Below, piece by piece: positions 28,796 to 39,956 of a stretch of 64,000 nucleotides of DNA. This stretch comes from Thiocapsa marina 5811 (lineage in GTDB: Bacteria > Pseudomonadota > Gammaproteobacteria > Chromatiales > Chromatiaceae). How positions within the stretch are numbered: position 1 is the first letter of the stretch; each line of letters starts with the position of its first letter. The notes under the pieces were generated by a model. It saw only the letters and a program-made list of their open reading frames with translations. It was not told where the DNA came from and searched no databases. The translations under genes were made by a program, and so were the position numbers. Location of the stretch: assembly GCF_000223985.1 (NCBI RefSeq), contig NZ_AFWV01000001.1, positions 1-64,000 on the forward strand, in the 5' to 3' direction.

Positions 28796-29316
28796 ATGAC
28801 TGCAGATACCCAGACGCGCTGCTGGCACTGCTTGCGGGTCACGGAGACGACCGAGGCATTGAACGTCGATCCGGCTCGGGGCCTGTCGTCGGCAGACGCT
28901 GATCGTCGACGTCGCCGTTACGGCGACAACACCCTTGCCGAAGCCAAATCGCGCCCGCTCTGGCTTAGATTTCTGGGTTTCAGGGTGCCTTGACCACCCG
29001 GGGTGAGGCCTATGCCCTGACCCTCGCCTTCACCACGTTCGTACTCTTTCAGTTTTTCAATGTCTTCAATGCCCGCAACGAGCACGGCAGCACCTTCAAC
29101 AGCCACTTTTTGGCAAACGGTAAGCTCTGGTCGGCGCTGGGCGCGGTACTGGCACTCCAGATCCTGGTCGTGCATTGGCCGGAGGCTCAGGCGGTCTTCG
29201 CGACCACTCACCTGACCGCCGAGGACTGGGTCAAGGCCGCGCTCGTCGCATCCAGCGTACTCTTGCTCGACGAAGGCAGAAAGTTGGCGCAGCGACGCTA
29301 TTGGCGCCGCGCGTAA
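28796..29316 (+). pseudogene. P-type cation ATPase with the middle deleted
   Basis: The first 60 codons read like the cation-ATPase N-terminal domain (CWHCLRVTETTEALNVD, GLSSADADRRRRRYGDNTL, ending SRPLWLRFLG). After a stop at 28991-28993 the next frame reads the C-terminal membrane region of the same type (ALTLAFTTFVLFQFFNVFNARNEHGSTFN, then LWSALGAVLALQILVVHW). About 700 residues are missing, including the actuator domain, the DKTG phosphorylation site and the ATP-binding domain. The result cannot pump ions. A single internal deletion explains the structure, because both ends remain in order. Confidence 0.88.
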
Positions 29317-29400
29317 GGCGGGCTATCCAGACCGTGGGTAGCGACCGTGACATCCGCTCCGGGGTGTCAACCATGGCCGGCGGCGCTCGGCACCAAGAGC

Positions 29401-29436
29401 TGCGTGCGACGTGCGACGTGCGACGTGCGACGTGCC
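29401..29436. repeat. 7-bp tandem array TGCGACG
   Basis: Five near-perfect direct copies of a 7-bp unit, without spacers. It has the same unit length as the GGCTGGY array at 2721-2787 but a different sequence. Confidence 0.8.
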
Positions 29437-29560
29437 AAGATGGCCAAAATTGCGCACGAGAACACGATCCAGCCATGCGCAAGAGTGGGGTCGAAGGCAA
29501 GGGCGGTTGCGACGTCCACCGCTTCGTCCACCGACGCTGGCACGCTTCGCGGGGGCTGGT

Positions 29561-29675
29561 TCATAACTCCGGCTGGAGCGGCACGTGGCGCGGAGCGCCA
29601 GGAGAAGCGTGACACCGCCGGAGCGGTGTCACGAGCGGTCCAATGGGTTGGGCGGCCGGGCTCGCGAACAAGGCG
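29561..29675. repeat. Interspersed hairpin repeat, copy 1
   Basis: This segment matches 63477-63591 over about 115 bp in the same order: an AACTCC start, a CACGTGGCGC..GAGCGCCAGG block, a hairpin, then a GGGTTG/GCAAGGC-type end. The hairpin here is GTGACACCGC-CGGA-GCGGTGTCAC, a perfect 10-bp stem. Confidence 0.75.
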
Positions 29676-29846
29676 CTTCGCGGTCCTGGTGCGGCACCGC
29701 GGAAGCCTCGATGCCGCTTCCCGGGCACGCCGACTTCAGTCGGCACCCGGGGAAGCGGATTTCAGTCCGCCGTGGAGCCAGGCCCGAATGGCCTCGACAA
29801 TTGTGCGACGTTGCGTGAGTCCCGAGCTCGCCATGACACGAGTCGA

Positions 29847-30608
29847 TCAACATGCACACCAAGCGCTCGCCTGATCCTGCTCCAAGATCAGTGTACGATC
29901 GGCGAGCGACTCGCAGACCCCGCGGATGCTCGCACGCACCAGCTCGGGATGGTTATTGGTCTCGCTGACGTGCGCGACGCAAAGGCGAGCAATGGCACGA
30001 TGCGGCAAGGCGTCGAGCAGACGGGCGGCTTGGAGATTGCTCAGGTGACCGAAGTCACCGGCAACGCGTCGCCGCAGGCTCGGCGGATAAGGGCCGCGAC
30101 GCAACAGCTCCGGATCATGGTTGAGCTCCAGGATCAGCGCATCGCAATCCTGAAGAATCTCCGTCATGTGGGGTGTCACGCAGCCGGTATCCGTCAACAT
30201 CCCCAGGCGACGCCCGTCCGCTTCGAACAGGAACTGACAGGGCTCGCGGGCGTCATGCGGAACCGGGTAGGAGCGGATATGGAGTCCGTCGATCTTAACC
30301 GACTGCCCCTGACCCGAGAGCAGCCGCAACGCGGGGATCTGCGGAGCGCCCACCGCCCGCCAGGTGCCGGGCGTTGTCCAGACCTCCACGCGATGACGCC
30401 TCGCGAAGGACCAGACACCTTTCACATGATCGCCGTGCTCGTGGGTCAGGAGCAGGACATCGATGCTGTTCGGCTCAACCTCCACCGACCTCAGACGCTG
30501 ATACAGCTCACGCAGACTGAAGCCGTTGTCCACCAGCACGCGGCACCCCGCGCTTTCCACCAGCGTGGCATTGCCGCGGCTGCCGCTGCCGAGAGAGCAG
30601 AAACGCAC
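29847..30608 (-). CDS. MBL-fold metallohydrolase (YycJ/WalJ-like)
   Basis: A 253-residue metallo-beta-lactamase-fold protein with the metal motif THEHGDH (about residues 55-61), further metal ligands in MLTDTGCVT and the C-terminal region, and GSGSRGNATLVE at the start. The pattern resembles the YycJ/WalJ group of exonuclease-like hydrolases. GTG at 30608 is the start, 12 bp after the bamC stop, so it is probably in the dapA-bamC transcript. No signal peptide; cytoplasmic. Substrate unproven. Confidence 0.85.
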   Translation of the reverse strand: MRFCSLGSGSRGNATLVESAGCRVLVDNGFSLRELYQRLRSVEVEPNSIDVLLLTHEHGDHVKGVWSFARRHRVEVWTTPGTWRAVGAPQIPALRLLSGQGQSVKIDGLHIRSYPVPHDAREPCQFLFEADGRRLGMLTDTGCVTPHMTEILQDCDALILELNHDPELLRRGPYPPSLRRRVAGDFGHLSNLQAARLLDALPHRAIARLCVAHVSETNNHPELVRASIRGVCESLADRTLILEQDQASAWCAC

Positions 30609-30620
30609 GGCGGGACGGCT

Positions 30621-31838
30621 CTAGCGAATCTCCGCCTTCATCAGCGTCAGGATCCGTTGGCTCGCCTCGGAGGTATCCGGTTTCCCGCTTGCATCCAGCA
30701 CGGTGACACGCGATTCCGTCTCGCCGCCCTGCACACGCACCTGATACTGCTTCACCGGGTCGACCTCGTTCTTCTTCCAGAACGCCATCCGCGACAGGAA
30801 TCCGGGGCTCTTCTCGGCGGACGCGCCGTCCTGCCCGGCGTACCGGACATAGTAGATGCCTCGACTCAGATCGCGATCCTCCACCGAGAATCCGGCGCGA
30901 TCCAGGGCCGCTCCGGCGGTTCTCCAGGCACGGCGGAAGTCCTCCTGGATCACGAGCGCTTGAGAGCCCCCCTCGGTGACGATCCGCGCGCCGACGGGTT
31001 GCATGGCAACGCCGCCGGCGGCACGGCCGGGGCTGCCGCCGGACGCGGGACTCGCGGCCGCGGCGCGCTGCTCGGACGCACCGAGGAAGACCATCAGGCG
31101 ACGCAGCATCTCCGCTTCCTTTGCCGGATCGGTCCCGCTGGGTTCCCAGATGGTCCGGCTTCCGTCACCGATCGCGTTGGTCACCAGGCGCTCCTCCATC
31201 CCGCGCTGCGTGAGATGGATATCGGTGGTTCCGGGTGCCGTTCCGGGCTCGATACGGACACTGTATTGATCGCGCGTCGAGGTCGCATAAACGCCTTCGA
31301 CGACCTTGCTGATCATGCGCGTCACGAAATCGCGCCTGATCTCGGCGCGGTTGTCCAGCCAATCGGTGCGCATCACCCCGACGGCCGGATCCTGCTCGAC
31401 CAAGAGAATTCCCTGCTCGCGCCAGAAGGCGACGACCTGGGGCCACACGGCCTGCGGCGATGCCTGGACCTCGAGCCAGCGCTCGGAGTCACGTCGCTTC
31501 AACTCCACATTGGGGGTCTCGGGGAGGACCTCGCCCGAGGCAGCGACCCGCTGTCGTCGCGCACGATTCCCGCTGTACTCCGAGTAAGTCGCACCGCCGG
31601 CAGGCGGAATATCCAGGGCATCATCGAAGGTTCCCGCGGTCAAGTCCGGCGGGATCTCGAGATTCTCCCCGGCCTCCTGCTGCTTCTTATAGGCAAGCCG
31701 CTGATCGGGGATGGCCTCGTTGATAACGCTCGAGCCGCAACCGGACAAAAGCAGAGTCAGCACCAGGCCGGCGCAGACGCCGCCGGTCAACAAAAAACGT
31801 GGTCTCAAGGTGAGCGACCTCTTTAGTCGGTTGAGCAT
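30621..31838 (-). CDS. bamC: Outer membrane assembly lipoprotein BamC
   Basis: A 405-residue lipoprotein of the NlpB/DapX family. The signal peptide ends at a lipobox (LLLSGCGSS, Cys near residue 33). An unstructured N-terminal stretch (IPDQRLAYKKQQEAGENLEIPPDL) matches the segment that contacts BamD, followed by two helix-grip domains. BamC is part of the machine that inserts beta-barrel proteins into the outer membrane. The Ala/Gly/Ser-rich linker around residues 235-260 is long. Gene order dapA-bamC is conserved in gammaproteobacteria. I use the ATG at 31838. Confidence 0.88.
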   Translation of the reverse strand: MLNRLKRSLTLRPRFLLTGGVCAGLVLTLLLSGCGSSVINEAIPDQRLAYKKQQEAGENLEIPPDLTAGTFDDALDIPPAGGATYSEYSGNRARRQRVAASGEVLPETPNVELKRRDSERWLEVQASPQAVWPQVVAFWREQGILLVEQDPAVGVMRTDWLDNRAEIRRDFVTRMISKVVEGVYATSTRDQYSVRIEPGTAPGTTDIHLTQRGMEERLVTNAIGDGSRTIWEPSGTDPAKEAEMLRRLMVFLGASEQRAAAASPASGGSPGRAAGGVAMQPVGARIVTEGGSQALVIQEDFRRAWRTAGAALDRAGFSVEDRDLSRGIYYVRYAGQDGASAEKSPGFLSRMAFWKKNEVDPVKQYQVRVQGGETESRVTVLDASGKPDTSEASQRILTLMKAEIR

Positions 31839-31875
31839 ATGCAGCTGCGTGGGCGCGTCTGCACGGCGAGCGGCG

Positions 31876-32751
31876 TCAGAGCACACTCGCCTGCTCCATC
31901 GCGGCGCGTACGCGCGCATGATGCTCTTCGGAGAGCCAGGTAAGCGGCAGCCGGATGCCTTTCGTGCAAAGCCCCATCTCGGCAACACCCCATTTTACCG
32001 GGATCGGATTGGACTGCACGAACAGGTCGCGGTGCAGTGCATCGAGCCGCCGATTGATGGCCTCGGCGTTCTCGCGATCGCCCGCGAGCGCAGCATCGCA
32101 CATGTCCTGCATCAAGCGAGGGGCGAGGTTGGATGTCACCGAGATCACCCCGTCGCCGCCGCCCAACATGAACTCGCATCCAGTCGCATCATCCCCGCTG
32201 TAGAGTGCAAAGCCGTCCCCGCAGCCGGCGCGCAAGCGCTCGACACGGGTCAGGTCGCCGGTAGCGTCTTTGATGCCGACGATAGTCTCGATGGGCGCGA
32301 GCTTCGCCGCCGTCTCCGGCAGCAGGTCGCAGGCCGTGCGACCCGGCACGTTGTAGAGGATTTGCGGGATATCGACGGCCTCGGCGATCGCACGATAATG
32401 CAGATACAAGCCCTCCTGGGTGGGCTTGTTGTAATAGGGCGTCACCAAAAGGGCCGCCCGGGCGCCGGCGTCTTTGGCGCAGCGGGTCAGGTTGATCGCC
32501 TCGCGGGTCGAGTTCGCGCCGGTACCCGCGATGATGGGGATCCTACCGTCAGCCATCTCGACCGTCATTCGAATGACGGCGCAGTGCTCGTCCTCGTCGA
32601 GCGTCGCGGACTCTCCGGTGGTCCCGACGGCGACGATGGCCGTGGTCCCCGCATCGACATGGAAGTCGACGAGACGCCGGAGGCTCGCGTCGTCGATGCC
32701 CCCGTCCTCGTGCATGGGGGTGATGAGGGCAACGATGCTGCCGCGAAGCAT
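31876..32751 (-). CDS. dapA: 4-hydroxy-tetrahydrodipicolinate synthase
   Basis: A 291-residue TIM-barrel aldolase that condenses pyruvate with aspartate semialdehyde, the first step of the lysine/diaminopimelate branch. The signature GTTGESATL (about residues 43-51), the tyrosine in [11 protein letters not shown] and the Schiff-base lysine in [10 protein letters not shown] (about residue 161) are present. Length is standard. It precedes bamC by 37 bp on the same strand. Two palindromic elements lie directly upstream. Confidence 0.95.
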   Translation of the reverse strand: MLRGSIVALITPMHEDGGIDDASLRRLVDFHVDAGTTAIVAVGTTGESATLDEDEHCAVIRMTVEMADGRIPIIAGTGANSTREAINLTRCAKDAGARAALLVTPYYNKPTQEGLYLHYRAIAEAVDIPQILYNVPGRTACDLLPETAAKLAPIETIVGIKDATGDLTRVERLRAGCGDGFALYSGDDATGCEFMLGGGDGVISVTSNLAPRLMQDMCDAALAGDRENAEAINRRLDALHRDLFVQSNPIPVKWGVAEMGLCTKGIRLPLTWLSEEHHARVRAAMEQASVL

Positions 32752-32762
32752 GTCCGACTCCG

Positions 32763-32848
32763 TTAAACCGCGCCCGGCGCGGTATGTGATGTTTTTGGAT
32801 GGGATCAGCCCCGGCAGACTCGACGATCGTTGGAGCTGGCGCGGTTTA
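32763..32848. repeat. Palindrome-ended gene-border element, copy 7 (type I)
   Basis: Ends are TTAAACCGCGCC and GGCGCGGTTTAA. The interior (CGCGGTATG, TTTTTGGATGGGATC, CCCCGGCA) is nearly the same as the copy at 56168. It is followed by a type II element after a 21-bp A/T-rich spacer. Confidence 0.85.
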
Positions 32849-32869
32849 AAGTGTTAAAAAATATTAAAT

Positions 32870-32955
32870 TTTAAACCGCGTCACCACAAAGGTCGAAGAA
32901 ATCCTTGAGTCCGACACCACGTGCAAATAACGCACGTCGCTCTGGACGCGGTTTA
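32870..32955. repeat. Palindrome-ended gene-border element, copy 8 (type II)
   Basis: Ends are TTTAAACCGCGTC and GACGCGGTTTA; the right part includes CGCTCTGGACGCGG, as in the copy at 56276. With the preceding type I element it forms a composite of about 193 bp. Confidence 0.85.
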
Positions 32956-33067
32956 GGCGAAAACCCCGATGGTAGTACGCGAGACCGCGCCGACACAACC
33001 GAGATGATCCGAACCCGGATGTGCTGACCCGGGGCGTTCGGCCCCGAGGCACTCGAGCATCAGTGGT

Positions 33068-34507
33068 TCAAACGAAGACACCTTGGCACCAGCTCAGAAG
33101 TGCCGCCGGGAAGAGGCCGAGCACTAGAAGAGACAGACCGTTGAGACTCATCGCGAAACGCACGCCGCCGCTGGTCGTCAGGACCGGCATGTCCGGATCC
33201 GGCTTGTCGAAATAGATCAACTTGACCACGCGCAGGTAGTAGAAGGCGCCGATGATCGAAAAGGCGACGGCAACCAAGGCGAGCCAGACCAAGTCGATAC
33301 GCACGACCGACTCCAGCACCAAGAGCTTCGCCATGAAGCCCACCGTCGGCGGGACACCGGCCATCGAGAACATCACCAAGGCCATCATGGCGGCGTACCA
33401 GGAATCCCGATCGTTGAGGCCTTTGAGATCGTCCAGATTCTCGGCATCGAGTCCCTTGCGGCTCAGAATCAGCAGGATTCCGAAGGCACCGGTCGACATG
33501 ACGGCGTAGACGATCGCGTAGAACATCGCCGAGGCGTAGCCCTGCGCGGAACCGGCCAAGAGCCCCAGGAAGATGAACCCCACGTGCGAGATGGTCGAGT
33601 AGGCCAGCATGCGCTTGATGTTGGTCTGTGCGATCGCAACCAGGTTGCCGAGACCCATCGAGAGCACGGCAAGGATCATGAGCATCCCCTGCCAGTCCGC
33701 TTGGATCGCCTCGAGTCCGTCGACCAACATGCGAATCGCCAACGCGAAGGCGGCAATCTTCGGCGCGCTGCCGAGCAGCAGCACGGCCGGCGTCGGTGCG
33801 CCCTCGTAGATGTCCGGGACCCACATATGGAACGGCACGGCACCGAACTTGAAGCCCACGCCGATGACCAGAAAGACGACGCCGAAGACCAGGACCTTGT
33901 TGTCCATCCCCTGCTCGGCCACGGCCTGTGCGACCGGACCGAACTCGATCGATCCGGTGGCGCCGTAAATCATGGAGACGCCGTAGAGAAGCATTCCCGA
34001 GCCGAGCGCGCCCAGCACGAAATACTTCATCGCCGCTTCGGCGCCCTTCTTCGAGTCGCGCTCGAAGGCGACCAGGGCATAGAGCGAGAGTGCCTGCAGC
34101 TCGAGACCGAGATAGATGGTCAGGAAGCTGTTGGCCGAGACCATGATCAGCATCCCGAGGATCGCAAACAAACCCAAGACGTAGAATTCGCCCACGAAGA
34201 GTCCGCGATCCTTCAGCCAGGGGCGCGCGTAGACGAAGGCGAGCAGACTGACGACCAGGATCGCGCCCCTGAGCAGATCGGTCAGACCGTCGCGCACGAC
34301 ATTGCCGTCGAAGAGGATAAGCGCCTCGCCGCCTCCGACGGCACCCGTGAGACCGATCGCGACCAGCAGACCGATCAGGGTGAGGGTGTGATTGATGTCC
34401 TTATCCTTCTCCTCGAGATAGAGATCGAGCACCAGCACGACGCTGGCGGTCACCAGGATCGCGATCTCCGGCAGGATGGGGAACAGATTGGCGGCGTCGA
34501 ATGGCAT
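33068..34507 (-). CDS. nuoN: NADH-quinone oxidoreductase subunit N
   Basis: A 479-residue antiporter-like membrane subunit of complex I with about 14 helices. Proton-path marks include YLGLELQALSLYALV (conserved Glu), GFKFGAVPFHMWVPDIYEGAP (Lys and the broken helix) and NIKRMLAYSTISHVGF. It is the last gene of the nuoA-N cluster in transcription order. ATG at 34507 is used; only GGAA stands upstream as a weak ribosome site, since a palindromic element ends 13 bp before the start. Confidence 0.94.
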   Translation of the reverse strand: MPFDAANLFPILPEIAILVTASVVLVLDLYLEEKDKDINHTLTLIGLLVAIGLTGAVGGGEALILFDGNVVRDGLTDLLRGAILVVSLLAFVYARPWLKDRGLFVGEFYVLGLFAILGMLIMVSANSFLTIYLGLELQALSLYALVAFERDSKKGAEAAMKYFVLGALGSGMLLYGVSMIYGATGSIEFGPVAQAVAEQGMDNKVLVFGVVFLVIGVGFKFGAVPFHMWVPDIYEGAPTPAVLLLGSAPKIAAFALAIRMLVDGLEAIQADWQGMLMILAVLSMGLGNLVAIAQTNIKRMLAYSTISHVGFIFLGLLAGSAQGYASAMFYAIVYAVMSTGAFGILLILSRKGLDAENLDDLKGLNDRDSWYAAMMALVMFSMAGVPPTVGFMAKLLVLESVVRIDLVWLALVAVAFSIIGAFYYLRVVKLIYFDKPDPDMPVLTTSGGVRFAMSLNGLSLLVLGLFPAALLSWCQGVFV

Positions 34508-34520
34508 GTGAGAATTCCGA

Positions 34521-34607
34521 TTAAACCGCGCCCTGTGCGGCATGCGTCGTTTATTGGATTGGCTCGGCCGCGCCGGCTCCGACAACCGTCGGAGCCGGCG
34601 CGGCTTA
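34521..34607. repeat. Palindrome-ended gene-border element, copy 9
   Basis: The left end is TTAAACCGCGCC and the right end GGCGCGGCTTA (one mismatch). Inside is a perfect 12-bp hairpin GCCGGCTCCGAC-AACC-GTCGGAGCCGGC. It fills the nuoM-nuoN junction, 3 bp from the nuoM stop codon and 13 bp from the nuoN start, so it is transcribed within the nuo operon. Confidence 0.85.
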
Positions 34608-34610
34608 TCG

Positions 34611-36191
34611 TCAGGGCTGTCCCGTGAGACCGGCCACGGATGCGGGCACCGCAAGGACGCAGTCCGCCGCCTCGGAGGCCGGCAGCTTGCACTCGCTGAC
34701 ATGAGCGACCAGATTCTCGACCGAGGCGTGCATGACCTCCATCAAGGGTGCGGGCCAGATCCCGAGGGCCAGGACCGCGGCGGCCAACACACCGAGATTC
34801 AAGGTCTCGCGGCGGTTGAGATCCTGCAGACCGGCCACCTTCTCGTTCTTGACCTCGCCGAAGATCACCCGCTTGACCATCCAGAGCGTAAAGGCCGCCG
34901 CGAGGATCAAGGTGGTCGCGGCCAGGAAGGCCCACCAGAAATCGGCCCGGAAGGTCGCGAGGATCACCATGAACTCACCGACGAAACCAGAGGTGCCGGG
35001 CAGACCGGCATTGGACATCGCGAAAAAGACGACGAAGGCGCCGAACCAGGGCATGGTGTTGATCACGCCGCCGTAATCGGCGATCTCGCGTGAGTGCACG
35101 CGGTCGTAGAGAACGCCCACGCAGAGGAAAAGCGCGCCCGAGATGAAGCCGTGCGAGATCATCTGCACCATCCCGCCCTCGATCCCCATCACCGCTCCGC
35201 CGGCGACCTCCGGACTGCGAATAATCGTGAAGACGATAAAGAAGCCGAGTGTCACGAAACCCATGTGCGCGATCGACGAATAGGCGATCAGCTTCTTCAT
35301 ATCCTGCTGCACCAGGGCTACGAAACCGATATAGACCACGGCGATCAAGGACAAGGCGATGATCAGCCAATCGAGCGAGGCACTCGCATCCGGGGTGATC
35401 GGCATGGAGAAGCGCAGGAACCCGTAACCGCCGATCTTCAGCATGATGGCCGCCAAGATCACCGACCCGCCGGTCGGGGCCTCGACATGCGCGTCCGGAA
35501 GCCAGGTGTGCACCGGGAACATCGGCACCTTCACGGCGAAGGCCAACAAGAAGGCCACGAAGATGAGGATCTGGGCGGTCATGCCCAACTCCAGATCGTG
35601 GAAATCCAGGATGCTGAAGCTGTCCGCCTGGAAGTACATGTAGATCAGCGCGACCAGCATGAACACCGAGCCGAAGAAGGTATAGAGGAAGAACTTGATG
35701 GTCGCATAGACCCGATTCGGTCCGCCCCAGACCCCGATGATGATGAACATCGGGATCAGCATCGCCTCCCAGAAGACATAGAAGAGGATGGCATCGAGCG
35801 CCGAGAAGACGCCGACCATCACGCCCTCCATGATCAGGAAGGCCGCCATGTATTGCGACGGCTTGTAGGTAATGACATCCCAACCGGCAATGATCACGAA
35901 GATGGTGATGAAGGTCGTCAGGATGATCAGCGGCATGGAGATGCCGTCGACGCCCAGGTAGTACTCCACATTGAAGGTCGGGATCCAGGCCGCGCGCTCC
36001 ACGAACTGCATCTGGCCGCTTCCGACATCGAAACCCGTCCAGAGGCCGAGGCTGATCGCAAAGGTCAGGATCGCAAAGGCAAGCGCAATCCACTTGGAGA
36101 TGTCGGAGCCTCGATCACCGCTCGCCAGCACGACGATACCGCCGATGATAGGCAACCAGATAACCAGCGTCAGGAGAGGTAACTCGTACAT
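34611..36191 (-). CDS. nuoM: NADH-quinone oxidoreductase subunit M
   Basis: A 526-residue antiporter-like membrane subunit of complex I. Key segments are EAMLIPMFIIIGVWGG (conserved Glu), LAFAVKVPMFPVHTWLPDAHVEAPT with the pumping-path lysine, and KKLIAYSSIAHMGFV. It forms one of three proton channels in the membrane arm. Start ATG 36191 is 21 bp after nuoL. A palindromic element separates it from nuoN. Confidence 0.95.
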   Translation of the reverse strand: MYELPLLTLVIWLPIIGGIVVLASGDRGSDISKWIALAFAILTFAISLGLWTGFDVGSGQMQFVERAAWIPTFNVEYYLGVDGISMPLIILTTFITIFVIIAGWDVITYKPSQYMAAFLIMEGVMVGVFSALDAILFYVFWEAMLIPMFIIIGVWGGPNRVYATIKFFLYTFFGSVFMLVALIYMYFQADSFSILDFHDLELGMTAQILIFVAFLLAFAVKVPMFPVHTWLPDAHVEAPTGGSVILAAIMLKIGGYGFLRFSMPITPDASASLDWLIIALSLIAVVYIGFVALVQQDMKKLIAYSSIAHMGFVTLGFFIVFTIIRSPEVAGGAVMGIEGGMVQMISHGFISGALFLCVGVLYDRVHSREIADYGGVINTMPWFGAFVVFFAMSNAGLPGTSGFVGEFMVILATFRADFWWAFLAATTLILAAAFTLWMVKRVIFGEVKNEKVAGLQDLNRRETLNLGVLAAAVLALGIWPAPLMEVMHASVENLVAHVSECKLPASEAADCVLAVPASVAGLTGQP

Positions 36192-36212
36192 GCGGGGGCG
36201 TCTCCTTCCGCT

Positions 36213-38219
<2,007 letters not shown>

Positions 38220-38286
38220 TGTTTAGTTCGCTCTTTCGCTTGATGTGATCCGGATCCGCCCGTAAGCCGCGCAGACGCTGTCCGCG

Positions 38287-38592
38287 CTAACCCTTGAGGC
38301 TATCCAGATCCTCCACGTTGATCGTCTGCCGGTTACGGAACAGCACCACTAGGATCGCGAGCCCGATCGCAGCCTCCGCCGCCGCCACGGTCAGGATGAA
38401 GAAAACGAAGACCTGCCCCGTCATGTCCCCGAGAAAATGGGAAAAGGCGACGAAGTTCATGTTCACCGCCAAGAGCATCAGCTCGATACACATCAGCAGC
38501 AGGATGACGTTCTTGCGATTCAGAAAAATCCCGGCGACCGCCAGCATGAAGAGTCCCGCGGCCAGGATCAGATAGTCTGAGAGCGCGATCAT
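38287..38592 (-). CDS. nuoK: NADH-quinone oxidoreductase subunit K
   Basis: A 101-residue membrane subunit of complex I with three helices. Conserved glutamates lie in [16 protein letters not shown] and in the [13 protein letters not shown] segment, part of the central proton path. The ATG at 38592 overlaps the nuoJ stop by 4 bp (ATGA), so the two are translationally coupled. Length and motifs are standard. Confidence 0.94.
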   Translation of the reverse strand: MIALSDYLILAAGLFMLAVAGIFLNRKNVILLLMCIELMLLAVNMNFVAFSHFLGDMTGQVFVFFILTVAAAEAAIGLAILVVLFRNRQTINVEDLDSLKG

Positions 38593-39242
38593 TCGGTCGA
38601 TTCCTGTGTTGCAGCCGAGGCGGCGACGGCCGGAACCGCGGCACTCTCCGAGGGCATCTTGACAATACGAATCCGGTCCGGGCCCTTCTTGACCCTGACC
38701 TGCTTCGCCGGATCCATGTACTTGGTGTCGGGCCGACGGCGCAGCGTCAAGCGAATCGCGGCGACGATCGCGACAAGGAGAATGACGGCGGCAATCTCGA
38801 ACGGATAGACGTAAAGGGTATAGAGCAGCAGGCCGAGCTCTTCGGTATTGCTCACGTCCGGGCCGGCCGGTACGGGCGACGGAAACTGCTGCAATCCGAA
38901 ATTCGCCGGCCCCACGATCAAGAAGATCTCGAGGGCCAGCACGACCGCAATCAGCGCACCGATCGGCAAGTAGCGAATGAAGCCGGCCCGGAGCGTCGCG
39001 ATATCGACGTCGAGCATCATCACCACGAAGAGGAAGAGCACCATGACCGCGCCGACATAGACCAGGATCAGCACGATACCGAGGAACTCCGCCTCGAGGA
39101 GGATCCACAGGGCCGCGCTGCTGATGAAGGCCAGTACCAAATAGAGGACGGCGTGGACCGGATTGCGACGCGTAATCACCATCCCCGCAGCGATCAGGGT
39201 TATGGCCGCGAAGACATAGAAGAGGAATTTTTCAAAGCCCAT
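38589..39242 (-). CDS. nuoJ: NADH-quinone oxidoreductase subunit J
   Basis: A 217-residue membrane subunit of complex I with five helices, including the [29 protein letters not shown] region whose pi-bulge helix moves during coupling. The C-terminal 50 residues form a charged then Ala-rich tail, common in proteobacterial NuoJ. It overlaps nuoK. A 208-bp gap with no recognised content separates it from nuoI. Confidence 0.93.
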   Translation of the reverse strand: MGFEKFLFYVFAAITLIAAGMVITRRNPVHAVLYLVLAFISSAALWILLEAEFLGIVLILVYVGAVMVLFLFVVMMLDVDIATLRAGFIRYLPIGALIAVVLALEIFLIVGPANFGLQQFPSPVPAGPDVSNTEELGLLLYTLYVYPFEIAAVILLVAIVAAIRLTLRRRPDTKYMDPAKQVRVKKGPDRIRIVKMPSESAAVPAVAASAATQESTE

Positions 39243-39450
39243 GATTCATCCGAATGCCGTGGTTAGGCGCAATGGCCAGATAAGCGCCAACGAAGCGCCC
39301 GATCGGCGTTTGATCGCCCTTTGTTCGATCGAGCCCCGACGCGCCGCGAGCGCCCCGACAAAGGCTCCGGAACGCTTCGCGCGAAGGCCCCGATCTCTAC
39401 CGCATCTTCACAGCCGGCGGCGATCCCTGCGATCCCGGAGTCCATCGCGG

Positions 39451-39942
39451 TCAGCGGTAGGGCGCGTCCGCGGTGCGAGCCGCGGCGATGTCCGACTCGT
39501 ACTTGTCCCCGATCGCGAGGAGCTTCTCCTTGGTCATGATGTTCTCGCCGCGATTCTCGAAGTGATACTCGTAGACGCCGGTCTCGACGATCGAGTCTAC
39601 CGGGCAAGACTCCTCGCAGAAGCCGCAATAGATGCACTTGAAGAGGTCGATATCGTAGCGCGTCGTCCGCCTGGATCCGTCCTCGCGCGGCTCGGCCTCG
39701 ATCGTGATGGCCAGTGCCGGACAAACCGCCTCGCAGAGCTTGCAGGCGATGCAGCGCTCCTCGCCGTTGGGATAGCGCCGCAGGGCATGCAGGCCGCGAA
39801 AACGCGGCGAGATCGGCGCCTTCTCCTCCGGATACTGAACCGTGAACTTGCGCTTGAACAGATAAGCGCCGGTCAGGCTCAGGCCCTTGAAGAGCTCGAC
39901 CATCAAGAGGCTTTGAAGATATTCGCGTGTGGCTTTCAGCAT
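39451..39942 (-). CDS. nuoI: NADH-quinone oxidoreductase subunit I
   Basis: A 163-residue iron-sulfur subunit of the peripheral arm of complex I. Two [4Fe-4S] motifs are complete, [12 protein letters not shown] (about residue 60) and [12 protein letters not shown] (about residue 99), which carry electrons to NuoB. The N-terminal amphipathic helix anchors it to the membrane. The ATG at 39942 gives the usual length, 14 bp after the nuoH stop. Confidence 0.95.
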   Translation of the reverse strand: MLKATREYLQSLLMVELFKGLSLTGAYLFKRKFTVQYPEEKAPISPRFRGLHALRRYPNGEERCIACKLCEAVCPALAITIEAEPREDGSRRTTRYDIDLFKCIYCGFCEESCPVDSIVETGVYEYHFENRGENIMTKEKLLAIGDKYESDIAAARTADAPYR

Positions 39943-39956
39943 CGGTCGTCTCCGGG

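Larger units (their letters stand above)
29317..29846. other. Intergenic stretch with several repeats, no gene
   Basis: This 530-bp gap holds a 7-bp tandem array (29401-29436), one copy of a hairpin repeat shared with 63477-63591, and small inverted repeats such as GCCGACTTCAGTCGGC near 29728. Open frames here are repeat-derived. It looks like a graveyard of small mobile repeats next to the decayed ATPase. Confidence 0.6.
32752..33067. other. Gap between nuoN and dapA filled by two palindromic elements
   Basis: Of these 316 bases, about 195 are the two elements at 32763-32848 and 32870-32955, separated by an A/T-rich spacer. The rest holds no gene; a possible dapA promoter must lie in or beside the elements. 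Confidence 0.6.
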
